In this document: positions 1-11,034 of the stretch, piece after piece | How the letters are laid out: every line of letters begins with the position of its first letter | How positions within the stretch are numbered: the stretch's first letter is position 1 | Source: Azorinus chamasolen | Taxonomy: Eukaryota; Mollusca; Bivalvia; Cardiida; Solecurtidae | Direction: 5' to 3' | Assembly: GCA_963576725.1 (NCBI GenBank) | Contig: OY755242.1 | Coordinates: 66,368,238 to 66,432,237, forward strand | DNA: 64,000 nucleotides | Program-made: the position numbers and the translations under genes | Notes under the pieces: model-generated | Seen by the model: only the letters and a program-made list of their open reading frames with translations | What the model was told of the DNA's origin: nothing | Databases searched by the model: none

Positions 1-624
1 AAAGAGAGGTCTTACTGCAATTTATTTCTAGGACATATATAAAACATCGTAGCCGATTTATTTACCTGCAAGTGTCTCTAGGGCGGATCCTTCTGGATAA
101 AACTAAAATACAACTCAACGCTAGGCCTTAGGCTTCATATCGGATAATAGCTCTACATTAAATGAAACGGCTCAGAATGCTACTTACAATCTCATAAAAG
201 ATACCCAATCAACTGGGGAAATTCGCGATCACTTAAATGTATTAATAATGTGGCCCAGGTTCGGAACCATCTAGGACCCGTTTCACTAATATTGCTTTAG
301 GTAAATGCAACATGTGTACGTGAGCCACTCCTTCTAAAGAATATATACATATATTTGAGTGTGTGTGTTTACTTGAAACAGATACACGGTCGTCGCAATT
401 TGTTAGCATGTCGTTGACTATAAACTGACGTCTGGTATAAGCGTTAGCACGGTAGTCGAACGCTAGACAGGTAGCTGCTACTGTCATGAGCGTAGCTAGC
501 GATACGCACAAGCACACGTGCGTAACATCAATGTGAAAGGTGAAGACATTATGGCCAAACAGGAACACAATTCGAAGGCTGAGGGGTAGACTTTTTATAT
601 ATGTTCTGTCTTATCATGTAAGCT
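1..624. other. Unassigned intergenic DNA
   Basis: No gene, repeat match within the window or RNA gene was recognised. A 108-codon open frame on the minus strand (242-568) has no recognisable domain and is not called. Confidence 0.4.
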
Positions 625-760
625 TTAACTAATTCCCTCATATTGACGCCTTTTGGTGCCTCTGTAAAAGTCACCTTTCTGAAACCAGTAGAGCAGTTGC
701 TTCTCTAGGAGCAAATGTTCTATTCTATTTATCACAAAGGTTTCAAATTCTAAATTTTCC
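625..760. mobile_element. piggyBac-like MITE family B, partial
   Basis: Begins TTAACTAATTCCCTCATATT and matches, in reverse orientation, the end of the complete copy at 56353-56567, including the internal stretch about AAATGTTCT and TTTATCACAAAGGTTTCA. The far end is lost around 760. Confidence 0.6.
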
Positions 761-869
761 CGAGGGACCATTCCCCGAACCCCTTTAGCCATGGTGCGTA
801 CATTAAATTTGGATTATGTTGCGCTCCTGACTTTCACCGCAAATATATGGGTCAAGTTATTTTGAAATC

Positions 870-1119
870 TTAACCCTTCGCTTGCTGAATTTTAAAATAC
901 ATTTCTCCTTCTTTACCCATGTCCTGTTGTATAATTACATATATCTTCACTGTGTACAAGTATTTCGCTGTGCAATCACTGCTGTTGAGTGTACTGGTTG
1001 CACAATCAACTTGTAAATAGTGCAGACCCTGATGAGGCAGCTCCTGCAGGAGCTGTCTCATCTGGGTCTTCACTATTTACAGGTAGGTATATTGACGTGA
1101 ATAGCAAGCGAAGGGTTAA
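870..1119. mobile_element. piggyBac-like MITE family A, complete copy 1
   Basis: A 250-bp non-coding element. It is flanked by TTAA on both sides (870-873 and 1116-1119), and its termini are inverted repeats CCCTTCGCTTGCT and AGCAAGCGAAGGG. TTAA targets and CCC/GGG ends are hallmarks of the piggyBac superfamily. The middle holds an inverted repeat centred on CTCCTGCAGGAG. Four further copies lie in this window. There is no coding capacity, so mobilisation would need a transposase from elsewhere. Confidence 0.85.
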
Positions 1120-1587
1120 GCTGAGCAATGATAAGTTTAGCAAGCGAATTCCAGTTGTATACATTTATCATAGCCCAGTAGACCAAGATTATAATGGATT
1201 ATGTAGGAGTCATCTGATCAGGGTCTGCTCAGTTTGCTTATGACTCAAAACAAAAACAATCCATTGAAAAGTTTACAGCTAAAAATATGCATGGTAAAAT
1301 TATTTCTTACATTAATATTGTACAGGTAATGGGTTATATAATGGTCAAATGGCACATTTTTAACGTTGCAAGAGGTGTCAGACAGGAATATTTCTCTCTC
1401 CGTACCTATTTAGCATTGCTATAAAGCTGCTATTAAACTGTATATAAAGCCATCCCGATATCAAAGGTTTGTATAATATTATGTGTAATACTGAAATAAA
1501 TAAAAATTGCTTGTGACGCAAAGATGGAACGCAAACACCATTCGAAAAGATTATAAATTTTCAAAAGATATCAGGCTTAAAGCTAAT

Positions 1588-1726
1588 CAACAATCAGTGC
1601 ACTCCACAGCAGTGATTGAGAAATACAGAGAAATACTTGTACACAGTGAAGATATATGTAATTATACAACAGGGCATTGGTAAAGAGGGAGAAAAGTATT
1701 TTAAAATTCAGCAAGAGAAGGGTTAA
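1588..1726. mobile_element. piggyBac-like MITE family A, truncated copy
   Basis: Matches the end of family A from CAATCAGTGCACTCCACAGC through TTCAGCAAGAGAAGGGTTAA. One end is lost. Confidence 0.7.
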
Positions 1727-2129
1727 CAATCTAGGCAAACACGGAGGAAACTCCCCGGACATTACACGTCTCTTATAAAATTGATGCTTTTGCTTTGGAA
1801 TGATCTCCGACTTTCAGATGTTTTGAATTTGAATGCAATTTGACTGATAAGAACATTAACAATATAGTTAGTAAATGAAATTGTAAGGTGATGGGGAATG
1901 ATAACATAGCAACAGCTAACTTCTGTAACGCCTAAAGCAGTTACATTATCTGAAATAACTCATCTATACGCTCAAGCAGCAAGCCATTGTTCTACAGATA
2001 TTGGCTAAAAAAGGAATAGCATCTTATAAAGATATATTTCAAAATAGTTTCAACTCATTATACTCCTTTGAATTCATCAAGTTTCTGTATAGCCTACCTA
2101 CACCTTATTGTCTAAAATACATATCATTA

Positions 2130-2489
2130 CAGTGCTCCCTCACTCCAACGACCCTCTCCATAACGATTCCCTCCTTACAACAACGCATGTCACTGTTTCC
2201 AAAACAACAAGGCTCCAGAAACAACTTTTCCATCGTATTTTCTTTACGCCTCCATCAAATCCTATGCTGTGACCACTCTTTAGAATCGTCACTTTGTGAC
2301 GATTCTAAAGAGTGGTCACACCATAGGGTTTGATGGAGGCATAACGGTTTTAGTTCTCGAAATACACCTTATCTGAGGATCTGCGAGCAAGCTAATTTAT
2401 GTTTGATTTTCCCTCCCTATAACAACTCCCTCTGAACAACACATACAATCTTCGTATCCAAAGGGTGTCGTTGTAGAGAGGGAGCACTG
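2130..2489. mobile_element. pogo/Tigger-like MITE family C
   Basis: A 360-bp element with inverted ends CAGTGCTCCCTC and GAGGGAGCACTG, flanked by TA dinucleotides. A second copy at 47769-48098 is inverted relative to this one. The centre (about 2265-2330) is a long hairpin built from GACCACTCTTTAGAATCGTC and its complement; the same hairpin sequence recurs alone elsewhere in the window (25.0, 57.6 kb). There is no coding capacity. The superfamily is inferred from the CAGT ends and TA target only. Confidence 0.75.
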
Positions 2490-3526
2490 TAGTAACAAAT
2501 ATTCCCGCTGGTGTGAATACCATACTGTCAAATGATATTACCAAAAATAATTCCACCAAAAGACTCTCAGAAAAAATAATTTGTAAAGAGGCAACTTAAA
2601 TAGTATATGCATAGCAATCTAAACAAAATCATATCGAAATTAATTAGAAATGTGAAAAATCCTTAACATTAATAGATCTAGTATTCAATGGAAAAACCGT
2701 TTTCGACTCGTTGGAAATAACAACAAACAAACTACGAAGTTTTAACTCCAAATAACATATGAAGATTATTTTGACAAATGAAAAAGTCACTCACATTTGC
2801 CTTGGTCAACTCATCCCCCCTGCAACTTCTGTGATCAAAGCACAGAAACAGTATGCTATTTATTTTTGGGAATGTATGGTACATCTGTCAAAAATCCGTA
2901 GGACCAGCAATATTGATTTCGAATGATTAAATTGAATAAAGCTAACCCTTCGGACAGTATGCAGCTTTTCTTGATCTAGACCTTAAAATAAACTAAAACC
3001 TTTAAAATGCGTAGAATATATTTTTACATCCTTCTTATTATCAATGTTTAAAAACTTGTGTGTAAGCAATTAACAATTGATAACCATGTGAAACAAAGGA
3101 CTGCAAAGTTCCATATTGTATATCAACGTCTGAAGAAAACGGGGCGGTCAGTCAGGGTCAATACCTGTTGACACTCATCGGATATATACTTTTCATATTT
3201 CCTACCTTGAAAAACCTATGTCTATCCAGATACAATGTTGCATTTGAATACAAAATCTGATTGTTGGTGAACGCTGTTTTGTATCATATAGTCTCGCATG
3301 GTAACATGGTAGAACCATTGAACGCCAAAGAGTATGTGGTTCATACATACTGCTAGCTTTTTGTATCTGGTCTACCCAAAATCAAAGACAACATACTGTT
3401 AACTTACTGAAAACACATAAAGTAACCATCTTTATTTTGAGACTCATATGTTCTCAAAATTAGTGGTCATATATTTATTGTATACAGGGAAAATAACAAT
3501 TGGGAATTGCAAACTTATACTTGTCG
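2490..3526. other. Non-coding stretch with one small Naiad remnant
   Basis: No gene seen. At about 2930-2998 (plus strand) a short piece matches the Naiad RT region coding for LNKANPSD followed by decayed sequence, so it is a relic. The remainder is unassigned AT-rich DNA. Confidence 0.5.
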
Positions 3527-3868
3527 TTACTTATCGTTGGTTTCCAACGCAGACCCTATTCGGGCCTCTTTGCTGGACTCTTCATTGTGTTGTCCGATTA
3601 GTTTGTATCCGGTTCCGGTTCTAATTTTATATTTTGCATTGTAGTCGTATTTTACTTCTTGATTATCCAAAAACTTATCTAACTTATTTTTAAAAGAATT
3701 TACCGAACTTGCTCTTACTATATCTTCCGGTAGACTGTTCCATATATTTGCTGTTCTAATGCTAAAATTGAATTTCCTAATATCAAGTATTGTTCTTTGT
3801 GTTAAGATTTGCAATGAGTTCCCCCAAACAGTGTAGATCCTGATCAGTAGCCGTGTTTGAATGTTCAT
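3527..3868 (-). pseudogene. 3' end of a LINE reverse-transcriptase ORF
   Basis: A 113-residue open frame containing RTILDIRKFNFSIRTANIWN, SLPEDIVRASSVNSFKNKLD and KFLDN. This is the typical C-terminal tail of CR1/Jockey/L2-type LINE ORF2 proteins (LDIRK...F..R...WNSLP...V.A.SVN.FK..LD). Neither catalytic RT nor endonuclease motifs are present upstream, so it is a 5'-truncated relic. The clade assignment is uncertain. Confidence 0.7.
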
Positions 3869-4315
3869 GGTCTATTCTAAAATATCTAGAGTAGACAGTA
3901 CTGCTTGCTGGTGAGTGGCAGTGGACATCCTGTCATATACTGGGTTACAAATATGTATTGTATGATGCTGTACTGTTTGCAATTCCTTAGAGCTTTCTTT
4001 CTCAACAATAGTTTATATCAAGTTATCAGATCTTTGCATCCAGTCCTTATATATACACTTGTACATTTCCGAACCAGTATGTTTTGCTTGATAAGCATAT
4101 ATATAATTAAAGCGTTTCTGATTTCGAATAATCGTGCTTTTATTTTTGAAAAAGCGTACTATTGAAAGAATAACCCATTCTGCATCCCCAACACCTCAAC
4201 CGTTTTCTACTATGCTACTTATCATATTGACCACTCACACAGCTACTCCCATATCTACAGGCGTCATTACCTATTCGCTTACATATGGTCATCCGACACG
4301 CATATACTTTATTCA

Positions 4316-4559
4316 GTAACCATTCCCTCATATAAACGTCTTTTCACGCATCTGCAAACAGAGTAGACCGAGATCACACGGCTCCTACAGGTTCTGATCA
4401 GGGTCTGCTCTGTTTGCTAATGGCATTTGAATCATCTGTTGCTTTACTTTCTAAAATGGCTATAATGTTCCACTGTCAATATTGTCTTTTAACTATTTTG
4501 TCCATGAATATTCAGTAGGTATGGAAATTGGAATAAACATAGAACAGGGAAAGGGTTAA
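4316..4559. mobile_element. piggyBac-like MITE family B2
   Basis: Runs from GTAACCATTCCCTCATA to GGGAAAGGGTTAA. The right end keeps TTAA; the left has decayed to GTAA. The internal pieces GATCAGGGTCTGCTC and GTTTGCTAATGGCA recur at about 1215-1245. Non-coding. Confidence 0.55.
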
Positions 4560-5257
4560 GTAAATGCCATTAGGAGAATAGTTACTTTCCTGCACAGCAC
4601 TCGTACAGTTGCTCCAAAATCTATGGGCGTTATTACCTATTCGCTGGCATAAGGTCATCCGACGCGCATCTACTTTATTCATTAAATGAATTCCATTAGG
4701 AGAATACCTTCATTCCTAATTGATATTTATATATTCGTGCGCTCTCCTTAAACAATGTTATATTTTATTAACCGTGTGCACTTACATGACCAAAGCTAAC
4801 ACTACGGGGCCTCTTTATGTGCGAAATGTTTCCGGATTCCTTAATTAAGAGTCCTTAATGTACCTACTTCAATAACTTGCATTAAGTGGTTGTCATGTCT
4901 GCAAGTTCTGCCAGGAACGACTCGAGAAATTGATACCAATGTATTGTATTGCTGCGCAAAGAATTGTTTTGACACATAATGTGCAGGAACTGAGTATATG
5001 AAACCTTTGCAAACAGCGTAAACCGAGGTCAAAGGGATCCATCCTGTGCATTGTTTTTAATATATATAATTTTATTCAGTGATAAAGTTAGATACAACTT
5101 TTGTTTAATTACTATCAAGATAGAGAGGAACAAGTTTTAATTATACAAGTGATTAAGGGTTAAGCAGTTAATTAACTAACTAACCAATGTCGTTTTTAAC
5201 AATCCAACTGGTTAACTACATATTTGAAAAGTGTGTGTTTGACTTTTCAAAATATAA

Positions 5258-5340
5258 TTATTATTATTATTATACCACATGTATATAGCGCTCTTTTCAC
5301 ACTGGATACGTGCGTTTAAAAGCGCTTCACATGGATGAAA
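5258..5340. repeat. (ATT)n-linked TATAGCGC repeat, copy 1
   Basis: An (ATT)n run is followed by TATACCACATGTATATAGCG and the echo AAAAGCGCTTCACA. A second copy sits at 51646-51745. The arrangement resembles the 3' tail shared by SINE/LINE pairs in marine invertebrates, but no SINE head was identified. Confidence 0.5.
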
Positions 5341-5965
5341 TCACTAACCGGAACGATCCGCATGATTATCTATGCAGACAATGAAAGATGTACAATATAT
5401 ATGAAATCACTAGCCGAAAGGAACTACATTATTTTCCATCCGGTCAGTGAAAGATATGCAAACGATATACAATAGATATGAAATCACTCTCCGCAAGGAA
5501 TAGCATAAACTGTATTAACAAACTTGATACAGACAAGTTGACTGAAAGCCATGCTCATCAATATCACAAATTAGAATAATCTGTATTAACAAATTAAACT
5601 TGATACAGACAAGTTGACTGAAAGCCATGCTCATCAATATCACAAATTAGAATAATCTATATGACAAACTTGATACAGATAAGTTGACTGAAAGCCATGC
5701 TCCTCAATATCATAAATTAGAATGCATGGGCTGACTGAAAATCATTCCATTTATATGACTATTGGGTCAACTGTTAGCTTGATAGGTTGACTGAAAGTCA
5801 TTCCTATCCTGAACTCAGTTGCCACTGTACATGACTACTGGGTCAACTGTTAGCTTAATGGGTTGGCTGAAAGCCATTCCTATCCTTAGCTTAGTTGCCA
5901 CTGTACATGACTATTGGGTAACTTGTTAGCTTAATAGGTTGGCTGAAAGCCATTCCTATTCTGAA
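5340..5965. repeat. Minisatellite cluster of two related units
   Basis: About 5500-5730 holds three units of about 70-75 bp containing GACTGAAAGCCATGCTCATC; 5740-5965 holds three units of about 85-90 bp containing GGCTGAAAGCCATTCCTATC and ACTGGGTCAACTGTTAGC. Both units share the TTGRCTGAAAGCCAT core, suggesting one origin. No coding. Confidence 0.75.
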
Positions 5966-6700
5966 CAAAACGGTCCTAGTAACAAATATTAAATAATAAG
6001 AAAAAATAGATTTCTGTCAGTAGCACATTGATACCTCACTTCAGGAAATATTGTCTCTAAATCATGCAAGTTTTTAGGTGAAAAAGTTAATTCTATAACT
6101 TTGGCAAAAACGGTCACTACAAACAGAGACTTCTTTATGACCATCTTCACATCCAGGTTGTTTATGTGTGAAAGATTGAACCAAATTTTCCAAGTGGTGT
6201 ATAAGGGTGGAAATCATTACAATAGAACCTGTCCAAATGACCATTCATTTATTGAACATAGGAGTCTTAAAAGGCAATTGGTTGCTTAATGAAGGCGGTT
6301 GCTGCATGACTTTTGCCCTGCATTAAGCTACTACATTAAACTGTTACCAGCATTGTCTTGATTCGTCATCACGCCGACCTTAACTATCGTTATGAAGCAT
6401 TTGTTTAGGGTTGAATCAATAATCAAACCTAAAAGTCGGAACTCAGTAGTAAGAATGGGTGTAAGAGCTTGGATATAAAAAGTCGGAAATGGTAAGTAAA
6501 AAATATGCAGTTGGGAGTAAGAAGTCGGAAGTTAGAATTCGAAAGTAAGAAGTTCAAAGTTAGAAGAAGGAAGTCGGAGGTAAGAAGTCAGAAGTCGGAA
6601 GTAAATTACTGACCATGGAAAAATGTTAACTTGGCGTTAATAATGCCAAATGGGACGACTTTATGTCAGTATATGAATAATGAAGTTGTTCAACTGTACT
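5966..6700. other. Non-coding stretch with short tandem repeat
   Basis: Nothing gene-like recognised. From about 6430 to 6605 the sequence is an irregular tandem repeat of AAGTCGGAAGTAAGAAGT-like units. Confidence 0.5.
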
Positions 6701-7001
6701 TATCCCTTTTCTGTTCCATAATTATCACTCTATAACCTATATTTTTATTTCTTTTCCCTAACCAACGGATCCTTCTATATGCGTTTCATGCATACACACA
6801 AACACAACACGTACACACACACCTTATAATATGTAATTTGTTCATATAATATTGTATAACACTTTGCCATCTAGCAAAGCGTATGGTTTAACGATATTAC
6901 ATTGTATTTATGTACATGCTATCATATAGTATTGTGTTGATCAATATCATATGAATAAATAAAACAGAAATAATCAAAATACATGAGGTGTTCTTGTTTA
7001 T

Positions 7002-7926
7002 TTATTCCAAAGCGGCCCAATTGCTGCAACAACTACAACGTTCCTTTGCGCACAACACATATCCATAGTCTGCGTTGTTACACTTGTCCGAACAGTTGGA
7101 TACACAATGAAGATCAACGACTAAAATGGACAATATTATAAACATTAGAAATCTTATGGAATTTATATAAAAAAATAAAGCATGTATGTCAAGCTATGAC
7201 TAAAGAAAGCACGATTGGGACATACTGTATCCCAGGAATAAAGCAGATGCGTAAAGTGGAAGGCTAAAGGGTGTCACGACATAGGGTTTAGAAAAGAATA
7301 GACGATTTTAGCCCTTCGCTTGCTGAATTTTAAAATATATTTCTTTTTCTTTACCCATGCCTTGTTGTATAATTACATATATCTTCACTGTGTACAAGTA
7401 TTTCGCTGTGCAATCACTGCTGTGGAGTGCACTGGTTGCACAATCAACTTGCAAATAGTGCAGACGCTGATGAGACTGATGAGTCTCATCTGGGTCTTCA
7501 CTATGTACAGGTAGGTATATTGACGCGAATAGCAAGCGAAGGGTTAATATTTAAACTATTTTGCACATTTTTTAAGAGCTTTACAGTGATTACTATTTTA
7601 CAGAGATTAATGGGCATGTTATCATATAACACAACGTAATCAAAGTTATTCATAATTGACTTGTTGGCACTTAGAAGTTCAAGCACTCTAAAACAGAAAA
7701 AACTTGCAATATTTATGACGATGATGAAATAATGGCAGTGATATTGTCTGGAAAGCACTGGATATATCAAAGGCCATCACCGTTTTAACGTAACAGTATA
7801 CTTACGAGGTGTGCACATATAAACGTCTGTGGCACACACTCTTGTAGCAGTTTCGCAGTAGGTAACGTCTGCGTCTGTGCAGCACATTGTGGCAAGGAAT
7901 AGGACTACAAAATATATATTAACCAT
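7002..7926 (-). CDS. Gene A: secreted cysteine-rich peptide, two exons, intact
   Basis: Exon 1 is 7806-7926 and exon 2 is 7002-7120, joined by a phase-1 GT-AG intron (7121-7805); together they encode 79 residues. Residues 1 to about 18 form a hydrophobic signal peptide (MVNIYFVVLFLATMCCTDA). The predicted mature chain has ten Cys, spaced C-x6-C-x6-C-x7-C-x3-C-x3-C-x9-C-x4-C-x-C-C. The CxxxC step and terminal CxC resemble cysteine-stabilised alpha-beta peptides such as mollusc defensins and myticins, so a secreted antimicrobial role is plausible. The fold is inferred only. The start is the first ATG, in the context ACCATGG. AATAAA overlaps the stop region. GAATATATAC lies about 75 bp upstream of the ATG, a possible TATA box. 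The intron holds a piggyBac-like MITE. Paralogs are B, C and D. Confidence 0.8.
7308..7547. mobile_element. piggyBac-like MITE family A inside the intron of gene A
   Basis: Ends CCCTTCGCTTGCT and AGCAAGCGAAGGG; the right flank is TTAA and the left flank has decayed to TTAG. The corresponding intron of paralog D (63502-63961) has no element and reads GACGATTTGAGTATTTAAA across the site, so the insertion post-dates the A/D duplication or was lost from D. Confidence 0.85.
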
Positions 7927-7929
7927 GGT

Positions 7930-8385
7930 AAATGTTTAGAGACTCGATGCATACTAAGCAACTATTGTATCTCATTTAACCCATTGTCCACCGTGATCCC
8001 GTATATATTCAAACAGTGTAAATCAATATCATATGGCACATGAGGGAGTCCGCTAATTAGTATTTACTCTATTTGCTTCACCAATTGATAATGTTTCATC
8101 ATCAAGTATTTTATTTGCAGGACCCATCACTGGAATTATGAAAGTGATGCAAAAGCCAACTGAGAATAGTGACCAGTTTGTCTACTCCAGACAAGTGTGA
8201 ATTATCTTGTCAAATAATCAGGTAATGTCTTTAATGGTTACACAATGCGAAATGGTCATATACACTAACCAAATGCCGTTAAAGTATGTTGTCCATGTCG
8301 ATATACACAATATCCAACTTTGAGCTCATATTATATTTTTACAAAGATATGAGGGCAAAGAACTATGCACAGCTAAACAATAATA
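7930..8385. other. Upstream region of gene A, otherwise unassigned
   Basis: No gene or known repeat recognised between the start of gene A and the Tigger-like MITE at 8386. Confidence 0.4.
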
Positions 8386-8579
8386 CAGTAAAACCTCTCT
8401 ATAACGGCCATTGAATTAAAATTAAGTAGTTGTGTTAAAGGCAGGTGGCTGCTTAGAGCAAGGTGAAAGTAAAACAGAACGCCCCTACAGGAGCTTTCTG
8501 TTTTACTTTTACCTTGCTTTAAGCAGCCACCTGTTCTAAATACCAACAATTTAGTGGCCGTAATAGAGATGTTTCACTG
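8386..8579. mobile_element. pogo/Tigger-like palindromic MITE family E, copy 1
   Basis: A 194-bp element flanked by TA and beginning CAGTAAAACCTCTCTATAAC. Almost the whole element folds back on itself, with AGCAAGGTGAAAGTAAAACA pairing with its complement across a loop around GCCCCTACAGGAGC. Other copies are at 20467-20641 and 42174-42355. No coding capacity. Confidence 0.85.
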
Positions 8580-9274
8580 TATTTAATTTAAGCATGTTTG
8601 TGAACTCCAATACATAAGAGCATGGCGTTGTATTAGGACACACACAGTACAACATTTCATTATGTCGTTCAATAACTGAAAAGTTTAAATGTTGCCAATG
8701 CAATGTCTTTCTGTTGAAAATGCAGTTTAAAATATTACGTAACAAGTAGGTTATAGTAAAAGACTTCCAACAATGTCATATGTGTTATATGGCTATTTAA
8801 GCAATATTAGTATTCCTTTATAAACAATCAAATGTATATGCTAGTAATAAACTAATTCGAGACATAAAAGTACATGTAAGAGTCATGCAGGAAACACCGC
8901 ATACAAAACACACAACCGCCCAAACAGCACGACGAGGACAAACAGCAACTGTATAAATATATAAAAGACACAAAAAACACACATACAATAGGGGGAATGT
9001 GGAAGTACCGCCTTGGAACGGTCAGTATCAAGTCACTGGGGGGTTAAACCAGTTTTTGGGCGCCCAACCTCACACTTATTCTATCCTCACCCTAAAAGAC
9101 AAACAGTGTAAATAAACGTATCCCCTCTTCGACTAATCTACAACCAGCGCGGTAGAAAATACAGTGGTAAAGTGCATGTTAAACGAAAACATATTTAAGT
9201 GAAGTAACTGTATCCACCTATCGCTAGTGTACTGCAAACAGATTAACTGTAGAAAAGTAATAAAGCGTTACGAC

Positions 9275-9338
9275 AATATAAATATCCGACGTCCTCCTTC
9301 CGTTTCCGGATTTAAGAGGTCGCCTTAATAGAGTACTA
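9275..9338 (-). promoter_or_regulatory. Decayed SECIS-like hairpin of N1
   Basis: Same position and fold as the hairpin of N6, but the obligatory ATGA core reads ATTA (9326-9329) and the outer helix is degraded. The apical helix is UCCG-GAAA-CGGA, where N6 has UCCA-GAAA-UGGA: a compensatory pair change that keeps a GAAA loop. Confidence 0.65.
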
Positions 9339-10457
9339 AATCTTTCTTGTCGGCTTACATGCAAAGAGGCCAGCGTGATTGCCAGACAACCAGACATGCA
9401 GTATGTTGTAGTACCATAGGATCATATCCCTTTTTAATGAATATTTGAATGTATTTAGTGAAACAAAGTGAGAAATGGGTATGTCCAATAATTTTACAAA
9501 GTTTGTAAATCACATCACCATCAAAATTCAGGATGTGAAACACCGTGTCGCAGGAGAGCCTTAAGATGATTACATTAGTACTTGCCAATAAGTGAGATAT
9601 TTTGATAATAAAATTTAGAGAATGTTGTCTTAGTGTTATGATATCTATATCCTTGCTTAAGCAGCTTTTCAGTTAAAATGAGATTTTGACCATTAAAATC
9701 GTCAACAGAAGAACAAGCTCTAGCGAAACGAATTAGTCGAGATATATAAACCCCGTAACATGTGGTACGGGGAACATCTCTATCATCAAGGTGAGGGCAA
9801 TTTACAATATAAAAATCAAATTCATCTCTTTTGTCATAAATTTTAGAAGAAATTATTCTATTGTCAATTTCAAGGTCTAGATCGAGAAAAGCCGCACACG
9901 TGTCGGAAGGGTTAGCTTTATTCAAATTGAGTTCTTTTGAGTAAATTGTGGGAATTAAAACATCAAAGAAAGGGTTATCTAAATTAAAAATATCATCCAA
10001 ATATCGGGAAGTATCAATGAAGGCTTTTATGACATCTTCTTGTGATTGTGGGTTCAAACTCAACATGAAATCCCTGTCATAGCAGTACAAAAACAAATAG
10101 GCGACCAGTGGTGCACAATTCGTACCCATGGGAATACCAATCACCTGATAGCATTCCCATAACTTACATATGTTATCCAGAAGAAAGGTTAGTGATTCAC
10201 AAACTTCTAAACAAGACCAATTGGTGTAATACTTTATCGGCTCGTCAGTAAAGAAAGCTTTTTCAGCATTACATGCGAGAAATGATGTTTTTTCTCTGGC
10301 AAATATTTTTATTGCATTAAGCTAGTAAGTTTATCTTTAATTAGATCATGAGGAAGGGTTTATAAAAAAAAAATAGTAACATCGTATGTGCTTACAGTGG
10401 ACACTACTGAGGATTTTTAATAGGCCAAAATATATTTATTCCATAATTGTCATGAGT

Positions 10458-10606
10458 CTTCAATACCGCTTAAGCCGGTGCTAGGGGGCGTGAGCAGTGT
10501 TACACTTTCAGTTAATGTTCATGAACAGACTCAATAAAACCGAGTCTACAATTTTCTCTTTTTGTGTTGCAATTTTTGCTTTCGGGGGTCACCTCTATTC
10601 AGAATT
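10458..10606. repeat. Modular repeat D (alpha module) inserted in the N1 RT region
   Basis: The same alpha module in the opposite orientation (ACCGCTTAAGCCGGTGCTAG ... TTTTGCTTTCGGGGGTCACC). Naiad RT sequence resumes on both sides. Confidence 0.7.
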
Positions 10607-11034
10607 TATTATCACAATATAATTTTACATGTTATTTATCTTGGTTAAACAAGAAGTTAAAAGTATAGATAACTTAGATATTGTACAAGAGCTAGAATTT
10701 GCAAAGAAACGCGATTTATTTGTTTTTTCATGTAGTTTCGGTAACCAATATATTGTAGGAAAAGTACAAAAATGAGTCATGCAGGAAACACCACATACAG
10801 AACAAACACTCAGTTTATGTTGTGTAATTTTAATATCATCTCCAAGTTGCTCACACTTTTTGACATGGTCTGAAACGACAGTCTTTTCGTCAGTATTAAC
10901 TGAAATGTATGACTTGGTTTTAATAATTTCCTGCTTCAAGACGTCGATATAATGTAATCGTCAAATAATAGTGACATTATTCGATGCCTTATCAGCAGGA
11001 ACAAAGACGTATTTTGAATGAAAATCCTGTAAAT

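Noticed and set aside
242..568. 108-codon minus-strand frame
   Set aside because: No recognisable domain, signal peptide or exon context.
1026..1070. CTGATGAG stem in MITE family A as a hammerhead ribozyme
   Set aside because: The CTGATGA box occurs, but there is no GAAA box in the required position and no third helix; the palindrome alone explains it.
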